NCBI RefSeq assembly: GCF_017355405.1
Contig: NZ_CP061177.1
Location: forward strand, 806,001 to 870,000
Direction of reading: 5' to 3'
DNA: 64,000 nt
Origin: Roseomonas haemaphysalidis
GTDB taxonomy: Bacteria > Pseudomonadota > Alphaproteobacteria > Acetobacterales > Acetobacteraceae
Positions 35,175 through 44,107 of this stretch are shown one piece after another; the first letter of the stretch is position 1; every line of letters starts with the position of its first letter. The notes under the pieces are model-generated. The model did no database searches. It saw only the letters and a list, made by a program, of their open reading frames with translations, and was not told the DNA's origin. The translations under genes were made by a program, and so were the position numbers.

Positions 35175-36214
35175 GAGCCCCCGAGGCGCGCCGCGCCATC
35201 CGCCCGGTCGAGGCCGGCACCGCCAAGGTCGACCCGCTGGCCGATGTCGCCGTGCTGTTCATGACCCTGGACGAGGACCGCATCCAGTCGCTGTTCGGCC
35301 GGCTGGAGGAGCAGGAGATCCGCCGCGTGTCCCGCGCCATGGCCAATCTGGGCAAGGTGGACATCGACACGGTGGAGCGCGTGATCATGCGCTTTCGCGC
35401 CGAGGTCGGCCGCACCGGCACCGTGATCGGCACCGCCGAGACCACCGAGCGGCTGCTGAAGCGCCTGCTGCCCAACGAGAAGGTCAGCGAGATCATGGAC
35501 GAGATCCGTGGTCCCGAGGGCAAGACCATGTGGGAAAAGCTGGCCAACATCTCGCCGGAAGTGCTGGCAACCTATCTGCGCACGGAGCTGGCGCAGACGG
35601 CCGCGGTGATCCTTGCGAAATTGCCTGCCATGCACGCGGCCCGCGTGCTGGCGCTGCTGCCGGCGACCTCGGTGGACGAGATCGTGCTGCGCATGGTGCG
35701 GATGGACAGCATTCAGAAGGGCGTGCTGCAGGACATCGAGCAGACGCTGCAGAAGGAGTTCATCACCAACCTCAGCCGTTCCTACGAGCGCGACAGCTCG
35801 CAGATCGTCGCCGAGATCATGAACCGCGCCGACAAGGGGCTGGTGGACCACCTGATGAAGCACATCGAGGCGCGCGAGCCGCACGCGGCCAGCCGCATCA
35901 AGCGTATCATGTTCACCTTCGACGACCTGATCCGCGTGGACCGCACCACCTTCGCGACGCTGGTGGCCGAATGCCCGGCCGACAAGCTGCAGGTGGCGCT
36001 GACGGCCGCCAGCATCGAGCTGCGCGACCTGTTCCTCGGCAGCATGTCCGAGCGCGCGGCCACCATGATGCGCGACGAGATCGAGAACATGCCCGCCCAG
36101 CGCAAGAAGGCCGTGGAGGAAGCGCAGACCGACATCATCACCATCGCCAAGCGCCTGGCCGACGAGGGCCGCATCTTCATCCTCGACGAGGATGAGATCG
36201 GTGCCGCCGAATAG
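35171..36214 (+). CDS. fliG: Flagellar motor switch protein FliG
   Basis: FliG couples the stator to the rotor. The 347-aa protein has the N, middle and C domains: LADVAVLFMTLDEDRIQSLFGRLEEQEI early, PATSVDEIVLRMVRMDSIQKGVLQDIEQTL in the middle, and the charged torque helix region SIELRDLFLGSMSERAATMMRDEIENM near the C terminus. The ATG at 35171 overlaps the preceding stop. The spacing to the next gene is 2 nt. Length and motifs are normal for FliG. Confidence 0.96.
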   Translation: MRAPEARRAIRPVEAGTAKVDPLADVAVLFMTLDEDRIQSLFGRLEEQEIRRVSRAMANLGKVDIDTVERVIMRFRAEVGRTGTVIGTAETTERLLKRLLPNEKVSEIMDEIRGPEGKTMWEKLANISPEVLATYLRTELAQTAAVILAKLPAMHAARVLALLPATSVDEIVLRMVRMDSIQKGVLQDIEQTLQKEFITNLSRSYERDSSQIVAEIMNRADKGLVDHLMKHIEAREPHAASRIKRIMFTFDDLIRVDRTTFATLVAECPADKLQVALTAASIELRDLFLGSMSERAATMMRDEIENMPAQRKKAVEEAQTDIITIAKRLADEGRIFILDEDEIGAAE

Positions 36215-36216
36215 CC

Positions 36217-36897
36217 ATGACGGAGGGCGCGCCCAAGCTCACGCCCCTGGCTGGGCCGCCGCCGCAGGAAGCCGGCCTCGGCTATGCCGCGGCGGCGCGC
36301 GTGGTGGGCCATGTGCCGGCACGCGGCGCCTGGGTGGACGAGCCCGAGCTGCCGGACCCGATGCCGGTGCCGCCGGGGCTTGGACCGCTGCTGCCGGGCG
36401 GCGCGGCGGGGCTGGCGCTGCCGCTGGCGCTGGCGGCGCTGCGGCCCGACCTCCGGCGCTGGCTGGGCGAGCCCCGGCTGCTGGACATGGCGCGCCTGCT
36501 GGGCGTCGAGCCGAAGCTGCTGCTGGCGACGCTGGCCGCGGCACCCCCGCCGCCGGCTTCGCTGGGCGAGGCCGCGCTGTGGTCCGGCCAGCGGGTGCCG
36601 CTGGGCGGCGCCGGCTGGGTGGAGCTGTTCTGGCGGCCCGACCGCGGCATGGCGGGGCAGGGGCGGCACGCGGCGCGGGGGGCCTTCGCCATCCGCTTGG
36701 CCGTGCCGGCCGCCGGGCGCATCGAGCTGCGCGGCCGCCTGGAAGACCGGCGGCTGGACGCGGTGATGGAAAGCGCCCGCCCGCTGCCGCGCCTGGCCGC
36801 GCTGGCGGTGGAGGAGGCCTATGCGGCGGTGCTGTCGCGGCTTGGCCTGAGCGGCGACCTGACGCTGAGGCACACGCGGCAGGATCGTCGCTCTTGA
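36217..36897 (+). CDS. Hypothetical protein between fliG and motB
   Basis: A 226-aa Ala/Pro/Leu-rich protein without signal peptide. The N-terminal half is low complexity; the second half has a beta-rich stretch, WVELFWRPDRG then AFAIRLAVPAAGRIELRGRLEDRRLDAVMESARPLPRLAALAVEEAYAAVLSRLGLSGDLTLR, that vaguely recalls the C-terminal fold of FliK (hook-length control). That likeness is weak and FliK is otherwise not found in the window. It starts 2 nt after fliG and its end precedes a TGCGAAAAA element. Confidence 0.65.
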   Translation: MTEGAPKLTPLAGPPPQEAGLGYAAAARVVGHVPARGAWVDEPELPDPMPVPPGLGPLLPGGAAGLALPLALAALRPDLRRWLGEPRLLDMARLLGVEPKLLLATLAAAPPPPASLGEAALWSGQRVPLGGAGWVELFWRPDRGMAGQGRHAARGAFAIRLAVPAAGRIELRGRLEDRRLDAVMESARPLPRLAALAVEEAYAAVLSRLGLSGDLTLRHTRQDRRS

Positions 36898-36898
36898 A

Positions 36899-36907
36899 TG
36901 CGAAAAA
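36899..36907 (+). promoter_or_regulatory. TGCGAAAAA element before motB
   Basis: An exact copy on the motB strand, 54 nt before its ATG, starting two bases after the stop of the previous gene. It gives motB its own candidate promoter although the upstream genes run in the same direction. Confidence 0.6.
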
Positions 36908-36952
36908 TCATCAAGGTAGTATCCCCTCCATGAACCCTGGCAGCCCCGTGAC

Positions 36953-37861
36953 ATGAGCGCCGATCCCGACAAGCGCCCGATCATCATCAAGAAGATCCAC
37001 GCCGCGCATGACGACGATCATGGCGGGCAGTGGAAGATCGCCTACGCCGACTTCGTGACGGCGATGATGGCGTTCTTTCTGGTGATGTGGCTGCTGTCCT
37101 CCACGACGGAAGCGCAGAAGGACGGCATCGCGCAGTTCTTCAACGCGTCCAGCGTGGTGGCGCTGCCGGCCGGCAACGGCGTGCTGAGCGGCGGCCCGTC
37201 CATGCAGATCGCGGGCGACAGCTCGCAGCAGACGCTGACGCCGGCCAGCGACGGCGGCCTGCGCCCCGACGCCGATGGCGGCGAAACCGCGCGCGACGGT
37301 GCCAGCGCCCAGGCCGCCGGCGCCAGCCAGGATGGCGGCGCATCGCGCGACCCGATCGAACGTCAGCGCATGGAGGCCATGAAGGCCGAGATCGAGCGGC
37401 AGATGGGCCCCGAGGGCGCGCTGCGCGACCACGCGCAGAACCTGCGCGTCGAGATGACGCCGGACGGCCTCCGGCTGCAGATCTTCGACCGCGACGGCGC
37501 CGCGATGTTCGCCCCCGGTGCCACCGAGCCGACGCCGCGGCTGGCGCGCATCCTGCAGGTGATCGGCGGCGTGCTGGCCACCGTGCCCAACGCCGTGGTG
37601 CTGTCCGGTCATACCGATGGGCAGTCGTTTTCCCGTGGCGCCTACGGCAACTGGGAGCTGTCCTCCGACCGCGCCAATGCCGCCCGGCGGGTGCTGGAAC
37701 GCGACGGCGTGCAGGCCGCGCGGATGTTCCGCGTGGAAGGCAAGGCCTCGGTCGAGCCGCTGCTGGCGGAAGCACCCAACGATCCGCGCAACCGCCGCAT
37801 CGCCATCACGGTGATGCGTGCTGACCGCACGGCCCCCCGTGCCCCGGAACCCCGGCGGTGA
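36953..37861 (+). CDS. motB: Flagellar motor stator protein MotB
   Basis: MotB anchors the stator to peptidoglycan and carries the proton-binding Asp. The 302-aa protein has QWKIAYADFVTAMMAFFLVMWLL, placing the Asp at residue 33 at the start of the single membrane helix, a Gly/Ala-rich plug/linker at about 70-130, and an OmpA-like wall-binding domain with VVLSGHTDGQSF, NWELSSDRANAARRVLERDG and NDPRNRRIAITV. The two halves of the stator are in separate operons here. Confidence 0.97.
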   Translation: MSADPDKRPIIIKKIHAAHDDDHGGQWKIAYADFVTAMMAFFLVMWLLSSTTEAQKDGIAQFFNASSVVALPAGNGVLSGGPSMQIAGDSSQQTLTPASDGGLRPDADGGETARDGASAQAAGASQDGGASRDPIERQRMEAMKAEIERQMGPEGALRDHAQNLRVEMTPDGLRLQIFDRDGAAMFAPGATEPTPRLARILQVIGGVLATVPNAVVLSGHTDGQSFSRGAYGNWELSSDRANAARRVLERDGVQAARMFRVEGKASVEPLLAEAPNDPRNRRIAITVMRADRTAPRAPEPRR

Positions 37862-37989
37862 AACCGCCTTTCCATCCCGGCCCGCCGGCAGAAGCCGGCA
37901 CCGGTCCCGCCCAAAACGGGCCGGGCTGCTGCAGCCCGACTGCGAACGCCTGACTTTCCTTCCGACCCCCAGACACAGCAGGGACCGCC
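37862..37989 (+). other. motB-flgE intergenic region
   Basis: It contains several GC-rich short hairpins, including CGGGCT/AGCCCG around 37921-37938 that could end the motB transcript, and a degenerate TGCGAAC at about 37941. No clear full-length element is seen before flgE. Confidence 0.35.
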
Positions 37990-39393
37990 ATGACGGCCAT
38001 CAACGCACTCCGCACCAGCGTCTCGGGCCTGAACGCCCAGGCCACCAAGCTTTCCGGTATCTCCAACAACATCGCCAATAGCTCCACCGTCGGATACAAG
38101 CGCGTCGACACGCAGTTCGAGAGCCTGGTGCTGGAAGGCTCCTCCAACGGTGGCTCGGCGCTGGCCGGAACCAGCTCGCAGAACCGGGTGGAGATCAGCA
38201 AGGTCGGCCAGCTGCAAAGCACCGGCATCGACACCGACATCGCGGTCAACGGCAACGGCTTTCTGGTGGTCAACGACGCCGCCGGCAGCACCGGCAAGTA
38301 TCTGGCCACCCGCGCCGGCTCCTTCCGCTCGGATGCCAACGGCAACCTGGTGAATGCCGGCGGCTACTTCCTGCAGGGCGTCAAGCTGGGGGCGGACGGG
38401 CTGCCGGTCGGCAATGTCGGCGACAACAACGTGGACAGCCTGACCACGGTCAATGTCAACAACATCAGCGTCGCCTCGGCGCCGACCACCAACATGACCT
38501 TCTGGGCCAACCTTCCGGCCGGGCAGACCGCCTACACGGACACCCCCCAGAACGTGAACACCAACATCAGCAGCGTCGACTACTACGACGCGCTGGGCGC
38601 CACGCAAACGCTGACCTACCGCTTCATTCCGCAGACCGCCGCCGCGGCCGGCGACCCGAACACCAACACCTGGCTGGTGCAGGTGTTCGACAGCGCCACC
38701 GGCGGTGACCCGACCAAGGCCGCGACCGACGAATCCCGCTTGGTCGGGCAAGTGAAGATGCAATTCTGGGGTGCGGATTCGGGCGCCAACAAGGCCGGCA
38801 CCATCAAGAGCCTGGCCAATGTCGCCGCGGGCGACACGACGGTCTACAGCGGCTACACCGCCGCCTCTGCCCCCGCCACGCCGGCGGCCTACGACCCGCT
38901 GCTGGGCAAGCTGACGCTGAAGCTCGGCACCATGGAGCTGCCGGTCAAGGTGGGCGTGCCGGAAAGCCCCTCGGGCATGACGCAGCTCAGCGGCCAGTAC
39001 GTCGCCACCAAGATCGAGAAGGACGGCTCCGCCTTCGGCATGCTGGAGCGCGTGTCGGTCGAGGATGACGGCAAGGTGGTGGCCACCTTTTCCAACGGCC
39101 AGTCGCGGGCGATCTACCAGCTCAAGCTGGCGGTGTTCCCGAACGCCGACGGGCTGAACCCGGTCAGCGGCGATGCCTACGAGATGTCGCGCGCCGCCGG
39201 CGCCGTGCGGCTGCTGTCGGCCGGCGAGGGCTCGGCCGGCACCACCTCGGGTGGTGCGCTGGAATCCTCCAACGTCGACATCGGCACGGAGCTGACCAAT
39301 CTGATCGAGACGCAGCGGGCCTACAGCTCCAACGCGTCCGTGGTGCGCACCGCCGACCAGATGCTGGAAGAAGCCACCAACCTGAAGCGCTGA
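37990..39393 (+). CDS. flgE: Flagellar hook protein FlgE
   Basis: FlgE polymerises into the hook. The 467-aa protein starts MTAINALRTSVSGLNAQATKLSGISNNIANSSTVGYKR (rod/hook signature), has the D2-type middle with DYYDALGATQTLTYRF and an Asn/Thr-rich, acidic composition, and ends SNVDIGTELTNLIETQRAYSSNASVVRTADQMLEEATNLKR. It is slightly longer than enteric FlgE. A hairpin follows the stop. Confidence 0.97.
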   Translation: MTAINALRTSVSGLNAQATKLSGISNNIANSSTVGYKRVDTQFESLVLEGSSNGGSALAGTSSQNRVEISKVGQLQSTGIDTDIAVNGNGFLVVNDAAGSTGKYLATRAGSFRSDANGNLVNAGGYFLQGVKLGADGLPVGNVGDNNVDSLTTVNVNNISVASAPTTNMTFWANLPAGQTAYTDTPQNVNTNISSVDYYDALGATQTLTYRFIPQTAAAAGDPNTNTWLVQVFDSATGGDPTKAATDESRLVGQVKMQFWGADSGANKAGTIKSLANVAAGDTTVYSGYTAASAPATPAAYDPLLGKLTLKLGTMELPVKVGVPESPSGMTQLSGQYVATKIEKDGSAFGMLERVSVEDDGKVVATFSNGQSRAIYQLKLAVFPNADGLNPVSGDAYEMSRAAGAVRLLSAGEGSAGTTSGGALESSNVDIGTELTNLIETQRAYSSNASVVRTADQMLEEATNLKR

Positions 39394-39401
39394 TCCGGGC
39401 A

Positions 39402-39428
39402 GGCGGGACGCCCCCAGGGCGCCCCGCC
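39402..39428 (+). terminator. Hairpin after flgE
   Basis: A 12-bp stem with one mismatch (39402-39413 with 39417-39428) follows flgE directly and precedes the element of flgK. Confidence 0.55.
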
Positions 39429-39431
39429 ATT

Positions 39432-39440
39432 CGCGAAAAT
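39432..39440 (+). promoter_or_regulatory. CGCGAAAAT element before flgK
   Basis: A one-base variant of the flagellar element on the flgK strand, 29 nt before the ATG; the ribosome site GGAAG lies between. Confidence 0.5.
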
Positions 39441-39460
39441 TCATGAACGGAAGCTGAGCC

Positions 39461-40927
39461 ATGTCCCTCCAGGGCGCCATGTCGACCGCGCTGAGCTCGC
39501 TGGCCGCCGAGCAGCGGGCCTCGGCGGTCATCGCCAACAACATCGCCAATGCGCAGACGCCCGGCTACGTGCGGCGCGAGCTGCCGCGCAGCGAGAACCT
39601 TGTCGGTGGCACCGGCCAGGGCGTCGCGACCGGCGTCACGCAGCGCGCGGCGGACACCGTGCTGGCCGCGGCGTCGCGCACCGCGGGCGGCGCATCGGCT
39701 TTTGCCAGCCGCATGCAGGAGCTGTTGGGCAACTACACCAGCGTGATCGGCCAGCCGGCGGACGAGCGCTCGCTGTCGTCGCGCCTTGGTGCGCTGGAGG
39801 AGGCGATGACGGCGTTGTCCGTCACGCCGGAGAATGCCGTGGCGCAAAGCCAGGCGCTGGCCGCGGCGCAGGACCTGGTGGACAGCCTGCACGCCATGGA
39901 CGGCGCCGTCTCCACCACGCGGACGGAAGCCGACCTCGGCGTGTCGCGCGACGTGGATGCCGTCAACACCGCGTTGCAGAACCTCAAGGAAGTGGACCGC
40001 CAGCTGGCGCAGGCCGCGGCGAGGGGCGGGTCCACCGCGGAATACGAGGACAAGCGCGACAGCATCCTCGCCGACGTGTCGGCCAAGCTGCCGATCCGCA
40101 TCTATGACAATGGCCCGGGCCGGCTGATCGTCACCACCGATGGCGGCAACACGCTGTACGACAGCGGCACCGTGCACCCGCTGGCCTTCACGCACACGCC
40201 GTCCATCGCTTCCGACGTCCGCTTTGGCGGCGTGGCGCCCTACACGGCGGGCTTGTCGGGCGTGACGGTGGATGGCTTGGCGCTGCGCGTGTCGGACAGC
40301 GGCAGCATCAGTGCCAACCTGACGATCCGCGACCAGACCATGCCGAATTTCGCCGACATGCTGGACCAGGTGGCCGGCCGGCTGGCCGAGGCCTTCCAGG
40401 ATGGCGACCCCACGGTCAGCGGCACGGTGCCGGGGCTGTTCACCCGCGGCGGCGCCGCTGCCTTCGACCCGGCGCAGCCGATGCTCGGCATGGCGCGCAC
40501 CATCGCCATCAACAGCGCGGTGGATCCTGACCAGGGTGGCGCCATCTGGCGCATGCGCGACGGCATGGGGGCCGCCACGCAGGGCAACGCGTCCAGCAAC
40601 AAGGTGGTGCTCGGCTGGCTGGACGCGATGGAACAGAACCGCGCCTTCAACCCCGCCACGGGCCTGCCATCCAGCATGGGCCTGTCGCAGGCGGCGGCGC
40701 AGACGGTCGGCCTGATGCAGGGCGAACGCGCCACCTGGGCGGACCGCGCCGCGACGCGCGCCAGCATCGCCACCCAGGCCAGCGAGGACCTGGTCAACAA
40801 GACCGCCGTCAGCGTCGACGAGGAGCTGCAGCGGATGATGATGGTGCAGCAGACCTACTCGGCGTCCGTGCAGGTGATCCAGGCGGCGGCGAAGATGCTC
40901 GAAGAACTCTCGGCCCTGCGGGCCTGA
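39461..40927 (+). CDS. flgK: Hook-filament junction protein FlgK
   Basis: FlgK is the first junction protein between hook and filament. The 488-aa protein has ASAVIANNIANAQTPGYVRRELPR near the start and the C-terminal VSVDEELQRMMMVQQTYSASVQVIQAAAKMLEELSAL. The middle is shorter than in enteric FlgK (about 550 aa). It is followed by flgL after 14 nt, the usual pair. Confidence 0.95.
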   Translation: MSLQGAMSTALSSLAAEQRASAVIANNIANAQTPGYVRRELPRSENLVGGTGQGVATGVTQRAADTVLAAASRTAGGASAFASRMQELLGNYTSVIGQPADERSLSSRLGALEEAMTALSVTPENAVAQSQALAAAQDLVDSLHAMDGAVSTTRTEADLGVSRDVDAVNTALQNLKEVDRQLAQAAARGGSTAEYEDKRDSILADVSAKLPIRIYDNGPGRLIVTTDGGNTLYDSGTVHPLAFTHTPSIASDVRFGGVAPYTAGLSGVTVDGLALRVSDSGSISANLTIRDQTMPNFADMLDQVAGRLAEAFQDGDPTVSGTVPGLFTRGGAAAFDPAQPMLGMARTIAINSAVDPDQGGAIWRMRDGMGAATQGNASSNKVVLGWLDAMEQNRAFNPATGLPSSMGLSQAAAQTVGLMQGERATWADRAATRASIATQASEDLVNKTAVSVDEELQRMMMVQQTYSASVQVIQAAAKMLEELSALRA

Positions 40928-40941
40928 AGGAGATTGCCGCG

Positions 40942-41985
40942 ATGATGGACCGCGTTTCCCCCGCCGGCGTCGCCATTGGCCGCCGCAGCAACCTGCAGGC
41001 GTTGCAGGCGCAGATCGCCCGCAGCACGGCCGAGATTTCTTCCGGCCGCAAAAGCGACCCGACGCGGGAGCTGGGCGTCGGCGCCGCGCTGCTGTACCGG
41101 CTGCACGACGACGTGCAGCAGGGCGGCGCGCTGAAGAACAGCGCCGGGCTGGCCGGCGAGCGCATGAAGACCATGCAGACCGCCATGACCTCTGTCGGCA
41201 AGGTCATGACCGACATCTCCGCGCAGATCCTGCAGGCGGACGTGTTGAAGCAGCAAAGCTTCCCCATGCTGGCCAATGACGCGCCGGACGTGATGGCCTC
41301 CATCGCCGACCTGCTGAACACCGACTTCCAGGGGCAGAAGGTGTTTGGCGGTACCGACAGCGCCGCGCGGCCGATCCAGAACATCGCGGCGCTGCCGGCG
41401 CAGATGCGATCCATGCTGGATGCCGCCGTCGCCGCCAATGGCGGCGCGGCCCTGGACGAGGCGCAGGCGGCCAGCCTGATGGCGGATATCGAGACAGCCG
41501 TGTTCGGCGGGCCGGCATCGGCCTTTCACGCCACATACTACGGGTCGGCCAGCACCACGGGGGACAGCGACCCCAACCTGGTGCGCATCGGCGAGGGGCA
41601 GACGCTGTCCTACGACGTGCGCGCCGACAACGCGGCCTTCAAGGACGCCTTCCATGCCCTGGCGCTGACCTCGCTTCTGGGCAGCGACAAGCTGCAGGAA
41701 GGCGCGAAGGTCGCGCTGGCTGACCGGGCCGGCGAGCTGATGCGCGGCGCGCAGTCCTCGCTGACCACGCTGGCGGGCTCGCTCGGCAGCAAGCAGGCGC
41801 GGCTGGAACGGGTGGCCGAGGTGCAGGCCCGCGCCATGGACGCCACCACCGCGCAGATCAACGACCTGGAGGCGGCGGACTATTACACGCTGTCCGACCA
41901 AGTCAGCGCGCTGCAGATCCAGCTGCAGGCCACCTACTCGATCACCGCCCAGCTGTCGAAGCTGAGCTTGGTGAACTACCTCTGA
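40942..41985 (+). CDS. flgL: Hook-filament junction protein FlgL
   Basis: FlgL is the second junction protein, of the flagellin fold. The 347-aa protein opens with NLQALQAQIARSTAEISSGRKSDPTRELGVGAALLYRLHDDVQ and closes with LEAADYYTLSDQVSALQIQLQATYSITAQLSKLSLVNYL, the paired helical ends of flagellin-like proteins. The start ATG at 40942 follows ATGs nearby in frame (ATGATG), with AAGGAG eight bases before. Confidence 0.93.
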   Translation: MMDRVSPAGVAIGRRSNLQALQAQIARSTAEISSGRKSDPTRELGVGAALLYRLHDDVQQGGALKNSAGLAGERMKTMQTAMTSVGKVMTDISAQILQADVLKQQSFPMLANDAPDVMASIADLLNTDFQGQKVFGGTDSAARPIQNIAALPAQMRSMLDAAVAANGGAALDEAQAASLMADIETAVFGGPASAFHATYYGSASTTGDSDPNLVRIGEGQTLSYDVRADNAAFKDAFHALALTSLLGSDKLQEGAKVALADRAGELMRGAQSSLTTLAGSLGSKQARLERVAEVQARAMDATTAQINDLEAADYYTLSDQVSALQIQLQATYSITAQLSKLSLVNYL

Positions 41986-41992
41986 CCCCATC

Positions 41993-42000
41993 TGCGAAAC
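41993..42000 (+). promoter_or_regulatory. TGCGAAAC element before the 109-aa gene
   Basis: A shorter copy of the element on the plus strand, 22 nt before the ATG at 42015, with GGAG between. It is the closest element-to-start distance seen. Confidence 0.35.
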
Positions 42001-42014
42001 ACGGAGAATCCGCC

Positions 42015-42344
42015 ATGACCGCACAAGCCCATGCCATCGCCGCCACTCCCTATGTGCCTTTGGCGCTGGAGCCGGAGGACGTCGCCACCTATGCCGCGAT
42101 GGCCGAGGCCCTCGGCTGCTCGGCCGAGGATTGCGGCGAGGCCTTCATGCTGGCGACGCCGCTGGCCCGCGATGCCGCGGTGCTGCTGTGGCGTGGTGCC
42201 GCGGCGATGCTGCCGGCCAGCACCGCGAACGCCGCGCTGCGCCTGCAGGACGCTTTGGGCACGCTGCGCACGCTGCTCGGCCTCGACCCCGCGATGCTGC
42301 CGCTGGACGCGCTGGTGGCGTCCGGCCTGCGCTACCACGCCTGA
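42015..42344 (+). CDS. Small hypothetical protein between flgL and flgI
   Basis: A 109-aa acidic, Ala/Leu-rich helical protein (ALEPEDVATYAAMAEALGCSAEDCGEAFMLATPLARDAAVLLWRG) without signal peptide or membrane segment. No family is recognised. It lies 29 nt after flgL and 15 nt before flgI and is preceded by GGAG and a TGCGAAAC element. A chaperone-like role would fit size and charge but is inference. Confidence 0.6.
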   Translation: MTAQAHAIAATPYVPLALEPEDVATYAAMAEALGCSAEDCGEAFMLATPLARDAAVLLWRGAAAMLPASTANAALRLQDALGTLRTLLGLDPAMLPLDALVASGLRYHA

Positions 42345-42359
42345 AGGGGGAGCGGACCA

Positions 42360-43457
42360 ATGCCGCGCCTGCTTGTCTTCCTGTTCGCCTGCTTGCTGGC
42401 GCTGCCGGCCGCCGCCCAGGTGCGGCTCAAGGACATCGTGTCCATCGAGGGGGTGCGCGGCAACCAGCTGGTGGGCTACGGGCTGGTCATCGGGTTGCAG
42501 GGCACCGGCGACCAGCTGCGCAACACGCCCTTCACGCAGCAGAGCCTGACGGCGATGCTGGAGCGCATGGGCATCAACGTGGCGGATGCCCGGGTGCAGA
42601 CGCGCAACACCGCCGCCGTGATCGTCACCGCCACGCTGCCGCCCTTTGCGCGGCAAGGTACGCCGATCGACGTGCAGGTGTCCTCGCTGGGTGACAGCCG
42701 CAGCCTGAACGGCGGTACGCTGATCGTCACGCCGCTGCTGGGCGCGGATGGCGAGGTCTATGCCGTGGCGCAGGGGCCGGTGGTGGTGGGCGGCTTCGCG
42801 GCCGCCGGGCAGGCGCAAAGCATCTCCTCCGGCGTCACCACCCAGGGGCGGGTGCCCGGCGGCGGGCTGGTGGAGCGCGAGGTGCCGCTCAGCCTGCGCA
42901 ATGTCGATACCATCCGCCTGGCGCTGCGCTCGCCCGACTTCACCACCGCCAACCGGATCGAGGAGGTGCTGAACGCCAAGTTCGGCCCCGGCAGCGCCAC
43001 GGCGCTGGACCTCGCCACGGTGGAGATGAAGATCCCCTTCGGTTTCCGCGACCGCCTGCCGGCGATGGTGGCGCAGATGGAGGCGCTGTCCGTGCGGCCC
43101 GAGACCACCGCCCGCGTGGTGGTGGACGAGCGCACCGGCACCATCGTGGTGGGGGCGCAGGTGCGGGTGGACCCGGTGGCGATCACCCACGGCAACCTGG
43201 TGATCCGCGTCACGGAAACGCCGGTGGCCAGCCAGCCCGGCCCGCTGTCCAACGGCGAGACGGTGGTGCTGCCACGCACCCAGGTAGAGGTGGACGACCA
43301 GCGCGGGCGACGCCTGGCGGTGCTGCCCCGCGCCAACACCCTGCAAGCGCTGGTGGACGGCCTGAACGCCCTGGGGCTGGCGCCGCGGGACCTGATCTCG
43401 GTGCTGAACGCATTGAAGGCCAGCGGCGCGCTGCATGCCGAGCTGCAGTTCATCTGA
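42360..43457 (+). CDS. flgI: Flagellar P-ring protein FlgI
   Basis: FlgI forms the periplasmic P ring. The 365-aa protein has a signal peptide (LLVFLFACLLALPAAAQ, about residues 3-20), then VRLKDIVSIEGVRGNQLVGYGLVIGLQGTGD, ARVQTRNTAAVIVTATLPPFARQGTPIDVQVSSLGDSRSLNGGTLIVTPL and the C-terminal LNALGLAPRDLISVLNALKASGALHAELQFI. All are strong FlgI signatures. FlgA and FlgH are in the separate minus-strand unit. Confidence 0.97.
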   Translation: MPRLLVFLFACLLALPAAAQVRLKDIVSIEGVRGNQLVGYGLVIGLQGTGDQLRNTPFTQQSLTAMLERMGINVADARVQTRNTAAVIVTATLPPFARQGTPIDVQVSSLGDSRSLNGGTLIVTPLLGADGEVYAVAQGPVVVGGFAAAGQAQSISSGVTTQGRVPGGGLVEREVPLSLRNVDTIRLALRSPDFTTANRIEEVLNAKFGPGSATALDLATVEMKIPFGFRDRLPAMVAQMEALSVRPETTARVVVDERTGTIVVGAQVRVDPVAITHGNLVIRVTETPVASQPGPLSNGETVVLPRTQVEVDDQRGRRLAVLPRANTLQALVDGLNALGLAPRDLISVLNALKASGALHAELQFI

Positions 43458-43475
43458 CGCTTGGCCCTCGTTGCC

Positions 43476-43805
43476 TCAACACTGCCCGGGAGCGGCGCGC
43501 CAGCCTTGGTGCGCCAGTTCTCCCAGGTGCTCCCCCAACCCGGCGGCACGGATCGCCGTCAGGCTGGCCCAGCCATCCGGCAAATCCACCACCACCGGGT
43601 GCAAGCTCAGTCCGGCTCGGTCGTGGTCCTCTGGCCAGCCGCCTTCCCACAGGTCGACATGCCAGCGGGCCTTGGCCTCGGTGGGGAAGGTGGCGACGGC
43701 AACGCGTCCGGCGCCGTTCAGCTTGGACCAGTAGGACAGCGCCGGCGATCGCCCGACATACAGGCCCAGGCCCTGGTGCAGCAGCACCCATCCGGTTTGC
43801 GGCAT
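43476..43805 (-). CDS. Small hypothetical protein convergent with flgI
   Basis: A 109-aa protein with compact, non-repetitive sequence (TGWVLLHQGLGLYVGRSPALSYWSKLNGAGRVAVATFPTEAKARWHVDLWEGGWPED), which suggests a real folded protein. No family is recognised. The ATG at 43805 overlaps the stop of the upstream gene as TGATG, so the two are coupled; a GTG at 43814 is an alternative. Confidence 0.5.
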   Translation of the reverse strand: MPQTGWVLLHQGLGLYVGRSPALSYWSKLNGAGRVAVATFPTEAKARWHVDLWEGGWPEDHDRAGLSLHPVVVDLPDGWASLTAIRAAGLGEHLGELAHQGWRAAPGQC

Positions 43806-44092
43806 CAACGCCACCCGCGCGGCTGGCCACCGAAGCCATCCCGCGTCCAGCCGTTGCTGAACATCGGGCGCTGCTGGGGCGGGGGCTCGGCCGGTGGCGG
43901 AGGCGGGGGTTCCAACAGGGCTGTGGCATCAAGCTGTATCAATGGGGGAAGGCGTTCGGCCGGGTTCGGCCGGTAGGTCGGCACGCCATAGACTGGCGCC
44001 GTCTGCTGCCATGGCGACGGCGTTTGAGACCATGCCGATGAGCACGGCGCGATTCCGATGCAGATCGTGCAAACAAAGAACTGATTGCGCAT
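43805..44092 (-). CDS. Small secreted Pro-rich protein
   Basis: The 95-aa protein begins with a signal peptide (FFVCTICIGIAPCSSAWSQ), then a Pro/Gln-rich mature part, PTYRPNPAERLPPLIQLDATALLEPPPPPPAEPPPQQRPMF. An ATG at 44107 would add five residues; no clear ribosome site supports either. It leads a two-gene unit with the 109-aa gene. No family is recognised. It lies beside an AT-rich stretch. Confidence 0.45.
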   Translation of the reverse strand: MRNQFFVCTICIGIAPCSSAWSQTPSPWQQTAPVYGVPTYRPNPAERLPPLIQLDATALLEPPPPPPAEPPPQQRPMFSNGWTRDGFGGQPRGWR

Positions 44093-44107
44093 AGAGGCGA
44101 CATCCAT

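Noticed and set aside
36217..36897. Assignment of this gene as fliK
   Set aside because: The likeness to the FliK C-terminal domain is too weak and the protein is short; left as hypothetical.
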